A stretch of 64,000 nucleotides of DNA from Omphiscola glabra (taxonomy: Eukaryota; Mollusca; Gastropoda; Lymnaeidae), in NCBI GenBank assembly GCA_964017045.1, contig OZ024796.1, positions 2,501 to 66,500 of the forward strand. The letters run 5' to 3'. Below, one piece after another: positions 1 through 12,900 of the stretch. The position numbers and the translations under genes are program-made. Position 1 is the stretch's first letter; each line of letters starts with the position of its first letter. The notes under the pieces were generated by a model. The model saw only the letters and a program-made list of their open reading frames with translations, did not search any database and had not been told where the DNA came from.

Positions 1-711
1 ACCCTAACCCTAACCCTAACCCTAACCCTAACCCTAACCCTAACCCTAACCCTAACCCTAACCCTAACCCTAACCCTAACCCTAACCCTAACCCTAACCC
101 TAACCCTAACCCTAACCCTAACCCTAACCCTAACCCTAACCCTAACCCTAACCCTAACCCTAACCCTAACCCTAACCCTAACCCTAACCCTAACCCTAAC
201 CCTAACCCTAACCCTAACCCTAACCCTAACCCTAACCCTAACCCTAACCCTAACCCTAACCCTAACCCTAACCCTAACCCTAACCCTAACCCTAACCCTA
301 ACCCTAACCCTAACCCTAACCCTAACCCTAACCCTAACCCTAACCCTAACCCTAACCCTAACCCTAACCCTAACCCTAACCCTAACCCTAACCCTAACCC
401 TAACCCTAACCCTAACCCTAACCCTAACCCTAACCCTAACCCTAACCCTAACCCTAACCCTAACCCTAACCCTAACCCTAACCCTAACCCTAACCCTAAC
501 CCTAACCCTAACCCTAACCCTAACCCTAACCCTAACCCTAACCCTAACCCTAACCCTAACCCTAACCCTAACCCTAACCCTAACCCTAACCCTAACCCTA
601 ACCCTAACCCTAACCCTAACCCTAACCCTAACCCTAACCCTAACCCTAACCCTAACCCTAACCCTAACCCTAACCCTAACCCTAACCCTAACCCTAACCC
701 TAACCCTAACC

Positions 712-752
<41 letters not shown>

Positions 753-842
753 CCCTAACCCTAACCCTAACCCTAACCCTAACCCTAACCCTAACCCTAA
801 CCCTAACCCTAACCCTAACCCTAACCCTAACCCTAACCCTAA
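1..842. repeat. Telomere, (CCCTAA)n
   Basis: About 140 tandem CCCTAA hexamers run from the first base to 842, so the TTAGGG strand is the minus strand and its 3' end points off the left edge. This is the expected polarity for a left chromosome end. The array is perfect except for one seven-base unit with an extra A (CCCTAAA, 728-734), which shifts the phase of the remaining units. It passes directly into the 21-bp satellite at 842/843 with no spacer. TTAGGG is the ancestral animal telomere and is also found in fungi and other eukaryotes, so by itself it does not identify the species. Confidence 0.98.
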
Positions 843-1498
843 CTCACATAAAATAAATGATAACTCATATACAATAAATAAAAATTCTTATAAAATAAAT
901 GAAAACTAATATAAAATAAACGAAAACTCACACACAATATTAGGTAAATCACATAAAATAAAACTCACAAGAAATACATGAAAACTCACATAAAATATAT
1001 GATGACTCACATAAAATAAACGATAACTCATATTAAAAAATGAAAACACAAATAAAATAAATGAAAACTCAAACACAATATTAGGTAACTCACATAAAAT
1101 AAAAGAAAACTCACAAGAAATACATGAAAACTCATATAAAATATATGATGACTCACATAAAATAAACAATAACTCATATTAAAAAAATGAAAACACAAAT
1201 AAAATAAATGAAAACTCACATAAAATAAATGAAAACTCAAACACAACATTTGGTAACTCACATAAAATAAATGAAAAATCACAAGAAATACATGACTACT
1301 CACATAAAATATTTGACAAATCACAGAAAATAAATGATAACTCATATCAAATAAATGAAAACTCATATAACATAAATGAAAACTCACATAAAAATATGAT
1401 GACTAACATAAAATAAATGAAAGTTCACTAGAAATACATGACAACTCACATAAAATATATGATGACTCACATAAAATATATAATGACTAACATAAAAT
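843..1498. repeat. Subtelomeric 21-bp satellite, telomere-proximal block
   Basis: Same monomer family as the main array (core CTCACATAAAATAAATG plus four bases), directly joined to the telomere. The first 60 bases after the telomere match an internal array segment beginning near 3252, so the telomere caps an array truncated inside a monomer. The block ends where a non-LTR retrotransposon is inserted. Its last ten bases, AACATAAAAT (1489-1498), recur on the far side of that element. Confidence 0.95.
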
Positions 1499-1800
1499 CT
1501 GTTAAAGATCTTTCCTGGTATGGACAGCAGTGTGATTCCTCTGTAATTTGCACAATTGCTGAGATCCCCTTTCTTTGGTATCTTGATGAGGTATCCTTCT
1601 TTCCAATCTTTTGGAACTCTCTCTTCTTCCCATATCTTTTCAAACAGAGGGTGCAGCATGTTGACTATTGTATTTATATCAGCTCTCATCATCTCTGCTG
1701 TGATGTTGTCCGGTCCCGGTGCTTTCCCTAATTTGAGCTGCTTGATGGCCAGAGCTATTTCTTCCCTATTTGGGGCGCTTTCTTCTATTTGTAAGTCTTT
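1499..1800 (-). pseudogene. Inverted N-terminal reverse transcriptase segment
   Basis: Read on the minus strand from 1800 to 1499, about 100 codons are open without a stop. They include the conserved start of a LINE reverse transcriptase: a KLGKAPGPDNITAEMM stretch, then VPKDWKEGYLIKIPKKGD, then NYRGITLLSIPGKIFNR. The last of these should continue directly into the plus-strand segment (IILNRMKDQVD) in an uninverted element. Some ORFs that run through this stretch continue into satellite, which is read-through and not a real C-terminus. The segment cannot be expressed together with the other half from one transcript. Confidence 0.88.
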
Positions 1801-1812
1801 AACAGAATTATT

Positions 1813-3048
1813 TTGAATAGAATGAAAGACCAGGTCGACATGCAGCTACGAGATCAACAGGCTGGATTCCGCCAAAACAGATCATGCACAGATCAAATTG
1901 CAGCACTGAGAATCATTGTAGAACAATCCATCGAATGGAACTCCCCTTTATACATAAATTTTATAGACTACGAAAAGGCCTTTGATAGCCTGGACCGACA
2001 AACATTGTGGAAACTTCTTCGGCACTATGGAGTACCAGGGAAATTAGTCAGGATTATTCAGAGCTCTTATGAAGAAATGACATGCAGGGTGGTCCACGAA
2101 GGTAGACTCACAGATGCCTTTACAGTCGAAACAGGAGTCAGACAAGGATGCCTCTTGTCCCCATTTCTATTCATCCTTGCCATTGACCGGATAATGAAAA
2201 AATCCACAGACAAAAAAAGGAATGGGATACAGTGGACACTCTGGGAACAACTGAATGACCTAGACTTTGCAGATGACATTGCACTTCTGTCCCACAACCA
2301 GCAACAAATGCAGGAAAAAACAAAAGATGTAGCCACCTTTTCATCACAGCTCGGACTTAATATAAATAAAAGCAAGACGAAAATCATGAAGGTGAACTCA
2401 TCCAACAAAGAGCATATCTGTCTGGAAGGAAAGGCACTGGAAGAAGTGGAGTCCTTCAATTACTTAGGCAGCACCATAGACACAAACGGCGGATCCGACG
2501 CAGACGTGAGGTCTAGAATTGGAAAAGCTAGATCAGCATTTGTGTTATTAAAGAAAATATGGGAGTCGAAGCAGCTGAAACTTCAAACCAAAGTCAGAAT
2601 CTTTAATACAAATGTCAAAACAGTCCTACTTTATGGAGCAGAAACGTGGAAAACATCAGCGAGCATTACACAGAAAGTGCAGACATTCATAAACACATGC
2701 CTTAGAAAGATCCTTAACATCAAATGGCCAAATACCATCACCAACAAAGATCTATTAGAAAGGACATACCAGGTGCCCGTTGATGAAGACATCATAAAGA
2801 AAAGATGGAGGTGGATTGGGCATACTCTGAGAAAACCCCCAGATAGCACCACCAGACAATGTCTAACATGGAATCCACAGGGAAAAAGAAAGAGAGGAAG
2901 ACCTAAGAATACATGGAGACGTGAACTAGAGACAGACACGCAAAATATGGGATACAACTGGAAGCAATTGGAAAGGAAAGCACAGGACCGGGATGAGTGG
3001 AAAATTCTTGTGGACGGCCTATGCCCCAGACGGGGTAAAAAGGCATAA
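1813..3048 (+). CDS. Reverse transcriptase, C-terminal part (LINE ORF fragment)
   Basis: This is a 411-codon open frame whose first in-frame TTG follows the inversion point, so it has no genuine start codon. Numbered from that TTG, the RT motifs appear in order. Motif A is FIDYEKAFD (catalytic Asp52). Motif B is GVRQGCLLSP (108-117). Motif C is FADD (152-155, catalytic Asp pair). They are followed by LGLNINKSKTKIM and FNYLGSTID. The C-terminal region contains RWRWIGHTLR, a basic KRKRGRPKNTWRRELE segment and ends LCPRRGKKA before the natural stop. No stop or frameshift is seen, which suggests a young insertion. Without the upstream RT part, endonuclease and promoter, it is almost certainly inactive. 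Confidence 0.85.
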   Translation: MNRMKDQVDMQLRDQQAGFRQNRSCTDQIAALRIIVEQSIEWNSPLYINFIDYEKAFDSLDRQTLWKLLRHYGVPGKLVRIIQSSYEEMTCRVVHEGRLTDAFTVETGVRQGCLLSPFLFILAIDRIMKKSTDKKRNGIQWTLWEQLNDLDFADDIALLSHNQQQMQEKTKDVATFSSQLGLNINKSKTKIMKVNSSNKEHICLEGKALEEVESFNYLGSTIDTNGGSDADVRSRIGKARSAFVLLKKIWESKQLKLQTKVRIFNTNVKTVLLYGAETWKTSASITQKVQTFINTCLRKILNIKWPNTITNKDLLERTYQVPVDEDIIKKRWRWIGHTLRKPPDSTTRQCLTWNPQGKRKRGRPKNTWRRELETDTQNMGYNWKQLERKAQDRDEWKILVDGLCPRRGKKA

Positions 3049-3967
3049 GAAGAAGAAGAAGAAGAACATAAAATAAATGAAAATTCACATAAAATAAATG
3101 AAAACTCACAAGAAATACATGATAACTCACATAAAATATATGATGACTCACATAAAATATATAATGACTAACATAAAATAAATGAAAATTCACATAAAAT
3201 AAATGAAAACTCACAAGAAATACATGATAACTCACATAAAATATATGATGACTCACATAAAATAAATGATAACTCATATACAATAAATAAAAATTCTTAT
3301 AAAATAAATGAAAACTCACATAAAATAAAAGAAAACTCACAAGAAATACATGAAAACTCACATAAAATATATGATGACTCACATAAAATAAACAATAACT
3401 CATATTAAAAAAATGAAAACACAAATAAAATAAATGAAAACTCACATAAAATAAATGAAAACTCAAACACAACATTTGGTAACTCACATAAAATAAATGA
3501 AAAATCACAAGAAATACATGACTACTCACATAAAATATTTGACAAATCACAGAAAATAAATGATAACTCATATAAAATAAATGAAAACTCATATAACATA
3601 AATGAAAACTCACATAAAAATATGATGACTAACATAAAATAAATGAAAGTTCACTAGAAATACATGACAACTCACATAAAATATATGATGACTCACATAA
3701 AATAAACGATAACTCATATAAAATAAATGAAAACTCACATAAAATAAATGAAAATTCACATAAAATAAATGAAAACTCACAAGAAATACATGATAACTCA
3801 CATAAAATATATGATGACTCACATAAAATATATAATGACTAATATAAAATAAATGAAAATTCACATAAAATAAATGAAAACTCACAAGAAATACATGATA
3901 ACTCACATAAAATATATGATGACTCACATAAAATAAATGATTACTCATATACAATAAATAAAAATTA

Positions 3968-5429
3968 TTATAAAATAAATGAAAACTCATATAAAATAAA
4001 TGAAAACTCACACACAATATTAGGTAACTCACATAAAATAAAACTCACAAGAAATACATGAAAACTCATATACAATAAATGAAAACTCTCATAAAATAAA
4101 TGAAAACTCATATAAAATATATGAAAACTCACACACAATATTAGGTAACTCACATAAAATAAAAGAAAACACACAAGAAATACATGAAAACTCAAATAAA
4201 ATATAAGATGACTCACATAAAATAAACGATAACTCATATTAAAAAAATGAAAACACAAATAAAATAAATGAAAACTCACATAAAATAAATGAAAACTCAA
4301 ACACAACATTTGGTAACTCACATAAAATAAATGAAAAATCACAAGAAATACATGACTACTCACATAAAATATTTGACAAATCACAGAAAATATATGATGA
4401 CTCACATAAAATAAAAGATATTTCATATAAAATAAATGAAAACTCACATAAAATAAATACTAACTCATATAAAATAAATGAAAACACATATAAAATAAAT
4501 GAAAACTCACAAGAAATACATGACATTTCACATGAAATATATGATAACTCACATAAAATAAATGATAACTCACATCAAATAAAAGAAAACTCACAAGAAA
4601 TACATGACAAATCACATAAAATATATGATGACTCACATAAAATAAAAGATATTTCATATAAAATAAATGAAAACTCACATAAAATAAAAGAAAACTCACA
4701 TAAAATAAATGAAAACTCACAAGAAATACATGATAATTCACATAAAATATATGATGACTCACATAAAATATATAATGACTAATATAAAATAAATGAAAAT
4801 TCACATAAAATAAATGAAAACTCACAAGAAATACATGATAACTCACATAAAATATATGATGACTCACATAAAATAAATGATTACTCATATACAATAAATA
4901 AAAATTCTTATAAAATAAATGAAAACTCATATAAAATAAATGAAAACTCTCATAAAATAAATGAAAACTCATATAAAATATATGAAAACTCACACACAAT
5001 ATTAGGTAACTCACATAAAATAAAACTCACAAGAAATACATGAAAACTCATATACAATAAATGAAAACTCTCATAAAATAAATGAAAACTCATATAAAAT
5101 ATATGAAAACTCACACACAATATTAGGTAACTCACATAAAATAAAAGAAAACACACAAGAAATACATGAAAACTCAAATAAAATATAAGATGACTCACAT
5201 AAAATAAACGATAACTCATATTAAAAAAATGAAAACACAAATAAAATAAATGAAAACTCACATAAAATAAATGAAAACTCAAACACAACATTTGGTAACT
5301 CACATAAAATAAATGAAAAATCACAAGAAATACATGACTACTCACATAAAATATTTGACAAATCACAGAAAATATATGATGACTCACATAAAATAAAAGA
5401 TATTTCATATAAAATAAATGAAAACTCAC
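3968..5429. repeat. 982-bp tandem duplication within satellite
   Basis: The block at 3968-4447 recurs at 4950-5429 (offset 982 bp at both ends) with essentially the same variant order, including the ATATTAGG-containing monomer and the AAAAAAATG interruption. 982 is not a multiple of 21, so the duplicated unit contains monomers of irregular length. Confidence 0.8.
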
Positions 5430-5441
5430 ATAAAATAAATA

Positions 5442-6300
5442 CTAACTCATATAAAATAAATGAAAACACATATAAAATAAATGAAAACTCACAAGAAATA
5501 CATGACATTTCACATGAAATATATGATAACTCACATAAAATAAATGATAACTCACATCAAATAAAAGAAAACTCACAAGAAATACATGACAAATCACATA
5601 AAATATATGATGACTCACATAAAATAAAAGATATTTCATATAAAATAAATGAAAACTCACATAAAATAAAAGAAAACTCACATAAAATAAATGAAAACTC
5701 AAACACAACATTTGGTAACTCACATAAAATAAATCAAAACTCACAAGAAATACATGACAACTCACATCAAATATATGATGACTCACATAAAATAAACGAT
5801 AACTCATATAAAATAAATGAAAATGCAAATACAACATTTGGTAACTCACATAAAAAAATAAAAACTCACAAGAAATACATGATTACTCACAGAAAATAAA
5901 TGATAACATATAAAATAAATGAAAACTCGCATAAAATAAATGATAACTCACATAAAATAAATGAAAACTCACAAGAAATACATGACAACTCACATAAAAT
6001 ATATTATGACTCACATAAAATAAAAGATATTTCATATAAAATAAATGAAAACTCACATAAAATAAAAGAAAACTCACATAAAATAAATGAAAACTCAAAC
6101 ACAACATTTGGTAACTCACATAAAATAAATCAAAACTCACAAGAAATACATGACAACTCACATCAAATATATGATGACTCACATAAAATAAACGATAACT
6201 CATATAAAATAAATGAAAATGCAAATACAACATTTGGTAACTCACATAAAAAAATAAAAACTCACAAGAAATACATGATTACTCACAGAAAATAAATGAT
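5442..6300. repeat. 396-bp tandem duplication, recurring elsewhere
   Basis: A unit carrying GCAAATACAACATTTGG (5825 and 6221, offset 396 bp) is tandemly repeated. The same double block recurs almost unchanged at about 20034-20890 (offset 14592) and 27157-28010 (a further 7123). It includes a plus-strand 131-codon heptapeptide ORF in its second half that is conserved only because the DNA is conserved. Confidence 0.8.
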
Positions 6301-6973
6301 AACTCATATAAAATAAATGAAAACTCGCATAAAATAAATGATAACTCACATAAAATAAATGAAAACTCACAAGAAATACATGACAACTCACATAAAATAT
6401 ATTATGACTCACATAAAATAAATGATAAATAACATAAAATAAATGATAACTCAAATAAAAGAAAAGAAAAGTCACAAGAAATACATGAAAACGCACATAA
6501 AATATATGATGACTTACATAAAATAAATGATAACTCAAATAAAATAAATGAAAACTCACATAAAATAAATGAAAACTCATATAAAATAAATGAAATCTCA
6601 CACACAATATTTGGTAACTCACATCAAATAAAAGAAAACTCACAAGAAATACAAGACAAATCACATAAAATATATGATGACTCACATAAAATAAACGATA
6701 ACTCATAAAATAAATGAAAACTCACATACAATAAATAATAACTCATATAAAATAAATGAAAACTCAAACACAACATTTGGTAACTCACATAAAATAAATG
6801 AAAACTCACAAGAAATACATGACAACTCAAATAAAATATATGATAACTCACATAAAATAAATGATAACTCACATAAAATATTTGATAACTCACAAGAAAT
6901 ACATGACAACTCACATAAAATATATGATGACTCACATAAAATAAATGAAAACTCATATAAAATAAATGAAAAC

Positions 6974-9900
6974 TCACATAAAATAAATGAAACTCAAACA
7001 AAACATTTGGTATCTCAAATAAAATAAATGAAAACTTGCAAGAATTACATGAAAACTCAAATAAAATATATGATGACTCACATAAAATAAATGATCATTC
7101 ATATAAAATAAATGAAAACTCACATACAATAAATGAAAAGTCACAAGATATACTTGACAACTCAAATAAAATATATGATGACTAACATAAAATAAATGAA
7201 AATTCACATAAAATAAATGAAAACTCACAAGAAATACATGATAACTCACATAAAATATATGATGACTCACATAAAATAAACGATAACTCATATAAAATAA
7301 ATGAAAACTCACATAAAATAAATGAAAAGTCACAAGAAATACTTGATAACTCACATAAAATATATAATGACTAACATAAAATAAATGAAAATTCACATAA
7401 AATAAATGAAAACTCACAAGAAATACATGATAACTCACATAAAATATATGATGACTCACATAAAATAAATGATAACTCATTTACAATAAATGAAAACTCT
7501 CATAAAATAAATGAAAACTCATATAAAATAAATGAAAACTCACACACAATATTAGGTAACTCACATAAAATAAAAGAAAACACACAAGAAATACATGAAA
7601 ACTCAAATAAAATATATGATGACTCACATAAAATAAACGATAACTCATATTTAAAAAATGAAAACACAGATAAAATAAATGAAAACTCACATAAAATAAA
7701 TGAAAACTCAAATACAACATTTTGTAACTCACATAAAATAAATGAAAAATCACGAGAAATGCATGACTACTCACATAAAATATTTGACAAATCACAGAAA
7801 ATAAATGAAAACTCATATAACATAAATGAAAACTCACATAAAAATATGATGACTAACATAAAATAAATAAAAACTCACAAGAAATACATGACAACTCACA
7901 AAAAATATATGATGACTCACATAAAATAATAGATAACTCATATAAAATAAATGAAAACTTACATAAAATAAAAGAAAACTCACATAAAATAAATGAGAAC
8001 TCAATCAAAACATTTGGTAACTGACGTTAAATAAATGAAAACTCACACGAATTACATGACAAATCACAAAAAATATATGATGACTAACATAAAATAAAGG
8101 AAAACTAACATAAAATAAATGAAAATTCACAAGAAATACATGACAACTCACATAAAATATATGATAAATCACATAAAATAAATGATAATTCAAATAAAAT
8201 AAATGAAAAGTCACAAGAAATACATGACAACTCACATAAAAAATATGATGACTAACATAAAATAAATTAAAACTCACAAAAAATACATGACAACTCACAT
8301 AAAATATATGATGACTTACATAAAATAAACGATAACTCATATAAAATAAATGAAAATGCCAATACAACATTTGGTAACTCACATTAAAAAAATAAAAACT
8401 CACAAGAAATACATGATTACTCACAGAAAATAAATGATAACTCATATAAAATAAATGATAACTCATATAAAATAAATGAAAACTCGAAAAAATAAATCAT
8501 AACTCACATAAAATAAATGAACTCTCACAAGAAATACATGACAACTCACATAAAATATATTATGACTCACATAAAATAAATGATAAATAACATAAAATAA
8601 ATGATAACTCAAATAAAAGAAAAGAAAACTCACAAGAAATACATGAAAACGCACATAAAATATATGATGACTTACATAAAATAAATGATAACTCAAATAA
8701 AATAAATGAAAACTCACATAAAATAAATGAAAACACATATAAAATAACTGAAATCTCACAAACAATATTTGGTAACTCACATCAAATAAAAGAAAACTCA
8801 CAAGAAATACATGACAAATCACATAAAATATATGATGACTCACATAAAATAAAAGATATTTCATATAAAATAAATAAAAACTCACATAAAATAAATAATA
8901 ACTCATATAAAATAAATGAAAACACATATAAAATAAATGAAAACTCACAAGAAATACATGACATTTCACATGAAATATATGATAACTCACATAAAATAAA
9001 TGATAACTCACATAAAATAATTGATAACTCACAAGAAATACATGACAACTCACATAAAATATATGATGACTCACAGTAAATAAATTAAAACTCATATAAA
9101 ATAAATGAAAACTCACATAAAATAAAAGAAAACTCACATAAAATAAATGAAAACTCAAACACAACATTTGGTAACTCACATAAAATAAATCAAAACTCAC
9201 AAGAAATACATGACAACTTACATAAAATATATGATAAATCACAGAAAATAAATAAAAAATCATTAAAATAAATGAAAACTCACATAAAATAAATGAAAAC
9301 TCACATAAAATAAATGATAACTCACATAAAATATTTGATAACTCACAAGAAATACATGACAACTCACATAAAATATATGATGACTCACATAAAATAAATG
9401 AAAACTCATATAAAATAAATGAAAACTCACATAAAATAAATGAAACTCAAACAAAACATTTGGTATCTCAAATAAAATAAATGAAAACTTGCAAGAATTA
9501 CATGAAAACTCACATAAAATATATGATGACTCACATAAAATAAATGATCATTCATATAAAATAAATGAAAACTCACATACAATAAATGAAAAGTCACAAG
9601 ATATACTTGACAACTCAAATAAAATATATGATGACTAACATAAAATAAATGAAAATTCACATAAAATAAATGAAAACTCACAAGAAATACATAATAACTC
9701 ACATAAAATATATGATGACTCACATAAAATAAACGATAACTCATATAAAATAAATGAAAACTCACATAAAAGAAATGAAAAGTCACAAGAAATACTTGAT
9801 AACTCACATAAAATATATAATGACTAACATAAAATAAATGAAAATTCACATAAAATAAATGAAAACTCACAAGAAATACATGATAACTCACATAAAATAT

Positions 9901-12900
9901 ATGATGACTCACATAAAATAAATGATAACTCATATAAAATAAATAAAAACTCTCATAAAATAAATGAAAACTCATATAAAATAAATGAAAACTCACATAC
10001 AATAAATGAAAAGTCACAAGATATACTTGACAACTCAAATAAAATATATGATGACTAACATAAAATAAATGACAATTCACATAAAATAAATGAAAACTCA
10101 CAAGAAATACATGATAACTCACATAAAATATATGATGACTCACATAAAATAAACGATAACTCATATAAAATAAATGAAAACTCACATAAAATAAATGAAA
10201 AGTCACAAGAAATACTTGATAACTCACATAAAATATATAATGACTAACATAAAATAAATGAAAATTCACATAAAATAAATGAAAACTCACAAGAAATACA
10301 TGATAACTCACATAAAATATATGATGACTCACATAAAATAAATGATAACTCATTTACAATAAATGAAAACTCTCATAAAATAAATGAAAACTCATATAAA
10401 ATAAATGAAAACTCACACACAATATTAGGTAACTCAAATAAAATAAAAGAAAACACACAAGAAATACATGAAAACTCAAATAAAATATATGATGACTCAC
10501 ATAAAATAAACGATAACTCATATTTAAAAAATGAAAACACAAATAAAATAAATGAAAACTCACATAAAATAAATGAAAACTCAAATACAACATTTTGTAA
10601 CTCACATAAAATAAATGAAAAATCACGAGAAATGCATGACTACTCACATAAAATATTTGACAAATCACAGAAAATAAATGAAAACTCATATAACATAAAT
10701 GAAAACTCACATAAAAATATGATGACTAACATAAAATAAATAAAAACTCACAAGAAATACATGACAACTCACAAAAAATATATGATGACTCACATAAAAT
10801 AATAGATAACTCATATAAAATAAATGAAAACTTACATAAAATAAAAGAAAACTCACATAAAATAAATGAGAACTCAATCAAAACATTTGGTAACTGACGT
10901 TAAATAAATGAAAACTCACACGAATTACATGACAAATCACAAAAAATATATGATGACTAACATAAAATAAATGAAAACTAACATAAAATAAATGAAAATT
11001 CACAAGAAATACATGACAACTCACATAAAATATATGATAAATCACATAAAATAAATGATAATTCAAATAAAATAAATGAAAAGTCACAAGAAATACATGA
11101 CAACTCACATAAAAAATATGATGACTAACATAAAATAAATTAAAACTCACAAAAAATACATGACAACTCACATAAAATATATGATGACTTACATAAAATA
11201 AACGATAACTCATATAAAATAAATGAAAATGCCAATACAACATTTGGTAACTCACATTAAAAAAATAAAAACTCACAAGAAATACATGATTACTCACAGA
11301 AAATAAATGATAACTCATATAAAATAAATGATAACTCATATAAAATAAATGAAAACTCGAAAAAATAAATCATAACTCACATAAAATAAATGAAATCTCA
11401 CAAGAAATACATGACAACTCACATAAAATATATTATGACTCACATAAAATAAATGATAAATAACATAAAATAAATGATAACTCAAATAAAAGAAAAGAAA
11501 ACTCACAAGAAATACATGAAAACGCACATAAAATATATGATGACTTACATAAAATAAATGATAACTCAAATAAAATAAATGAAAACTCACATAAAATAAA
11601 TGAAAACACATATAAAATAACTGAAATCTCACACACAATATTTGGTAACTCACATCAAATAAAAGAAAACTCACAAGAAATACATGACAAATCACATAAA
11701 ATATATGATGACTCACATAAAATAAAAGATATTTCATATAAAATAAATAAAAACTCACATAAAATAAATAATAACTCATATAAAATAAATGAAAACACAT
11801 ATAAAATAAATGAAAACTCACAAGAAATACATGACATTTCACATGAAATATATGATAACTCACATAAAATAAATGATAACTCACATAAAATAATTGATAA
11901 CTCACAAGAAATACATGACAACTCACATAAAATATATGATGACTCACAGTAAATAAATTAAAACTCATATAAAATAAATGAAAACTCACATAAAATAAAA
12001 GAAAACTCACATAAAATAAATGAAAACTCAAACACAACATTTGGTAACTCACATAAAATAAATCAAAACTCACAAGAAATACATGACAACTTACATAAAA
12101 TATATGATAAATCACAGAAAATAAATAAAAAATCATTAAAATAAATGAAAACTCACATAAAATAAATGAAAACTCACATAAAATAAATGATAACTCACAT
12201 AAAATATTTGATAACTCACAAGAAATACATGACAACTCACATAAAATATATGATGACTCACATAAAATAAATGAAAACTCATATAAAATAAATGAAAACT
12301 CACATAAAATAAATGAAACTCAAACAAAACATTTGGTATCTCAAATAAAATAAATGAAAACTTGCAAGAATTACATGAAAACTCACATAAAATATATGAT
12401 GACTCACATAAAATAAATGATCATTCATATAAAATAAATGAAAACTCACATACAATAAATGAAAAGTCACAAGATATACTTGACAACTCAAATAAAATAT
12501 ATGATGACTAACATAAAATAAATGAAAATTCACATAAAATAAATGAAAACTCACAAGAAATACATAATAACTCACATAAAATATATGATGACTCACATAA
12601 AATAAACGATAACTCATATAAAATAAATGAAAACTCACATAAAATAAATGAAAAGTCACAAGAAATACTTGATAACTCACATAAAATATATAATGACTAA
12701 CATAAAATAAATGAAAATTCACATAAAATAAATGAAAACTCACAAGAAATACATGATAACTCACATAAAATATATGATGACTCACATAAAATAAATGATA
12801 ACTCATATAAAATAAATAAAAACTCTCATAAAATAAATGAAAACTCATATAAAATAAATGAAAACTCACATACAATAAATGAAAAGTCACAAGATATACT

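Larger units (their letters stand above)
1499..3064 (+). mobile_element. Non-LTR retrotransposon, 5'-truncated and 5'-inverted
   Basis: A LINE-type element lies inside the satellite. The 3' part (about 1796-3064) is on the plus strand and encodes reverse transcriptase. The upstream RT part (1499-1800) is on the minus strand. At the inversion point the element sequence TCTTTAACAG is present in both halves (1499-1508 reversed, 1796-1805 direct), and up to five bases (TCTTT) could be junction microhomology. The element ends in an AAG-repeat tail (about 3047-3064). The ten bases AACATAAAAT flank it at 1489-1498 and 3065-3074, a plausible target-site duplication. Removing the element and one copy restores a sequence matching the intact array at about 3159-3230. 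The endonuclease region is absent. The short-repeat tail and protein style suggest an RTE-like clade, but I cannot assign the clade firmly. Confidence 0.9.

Noticed and set aside
1438..1816. Plus-strand ORFs of 97 and 86 codons
   Set aside because: They are antisense to the inverted reverse transcriptase segment, which reads convincingly on the minus strand.
2067..2957. Minus-strand ORFs of 130 and 108 codons
   Set aside because: They are antisense shadows of the intact plus-strand reverse transcriptase frame.
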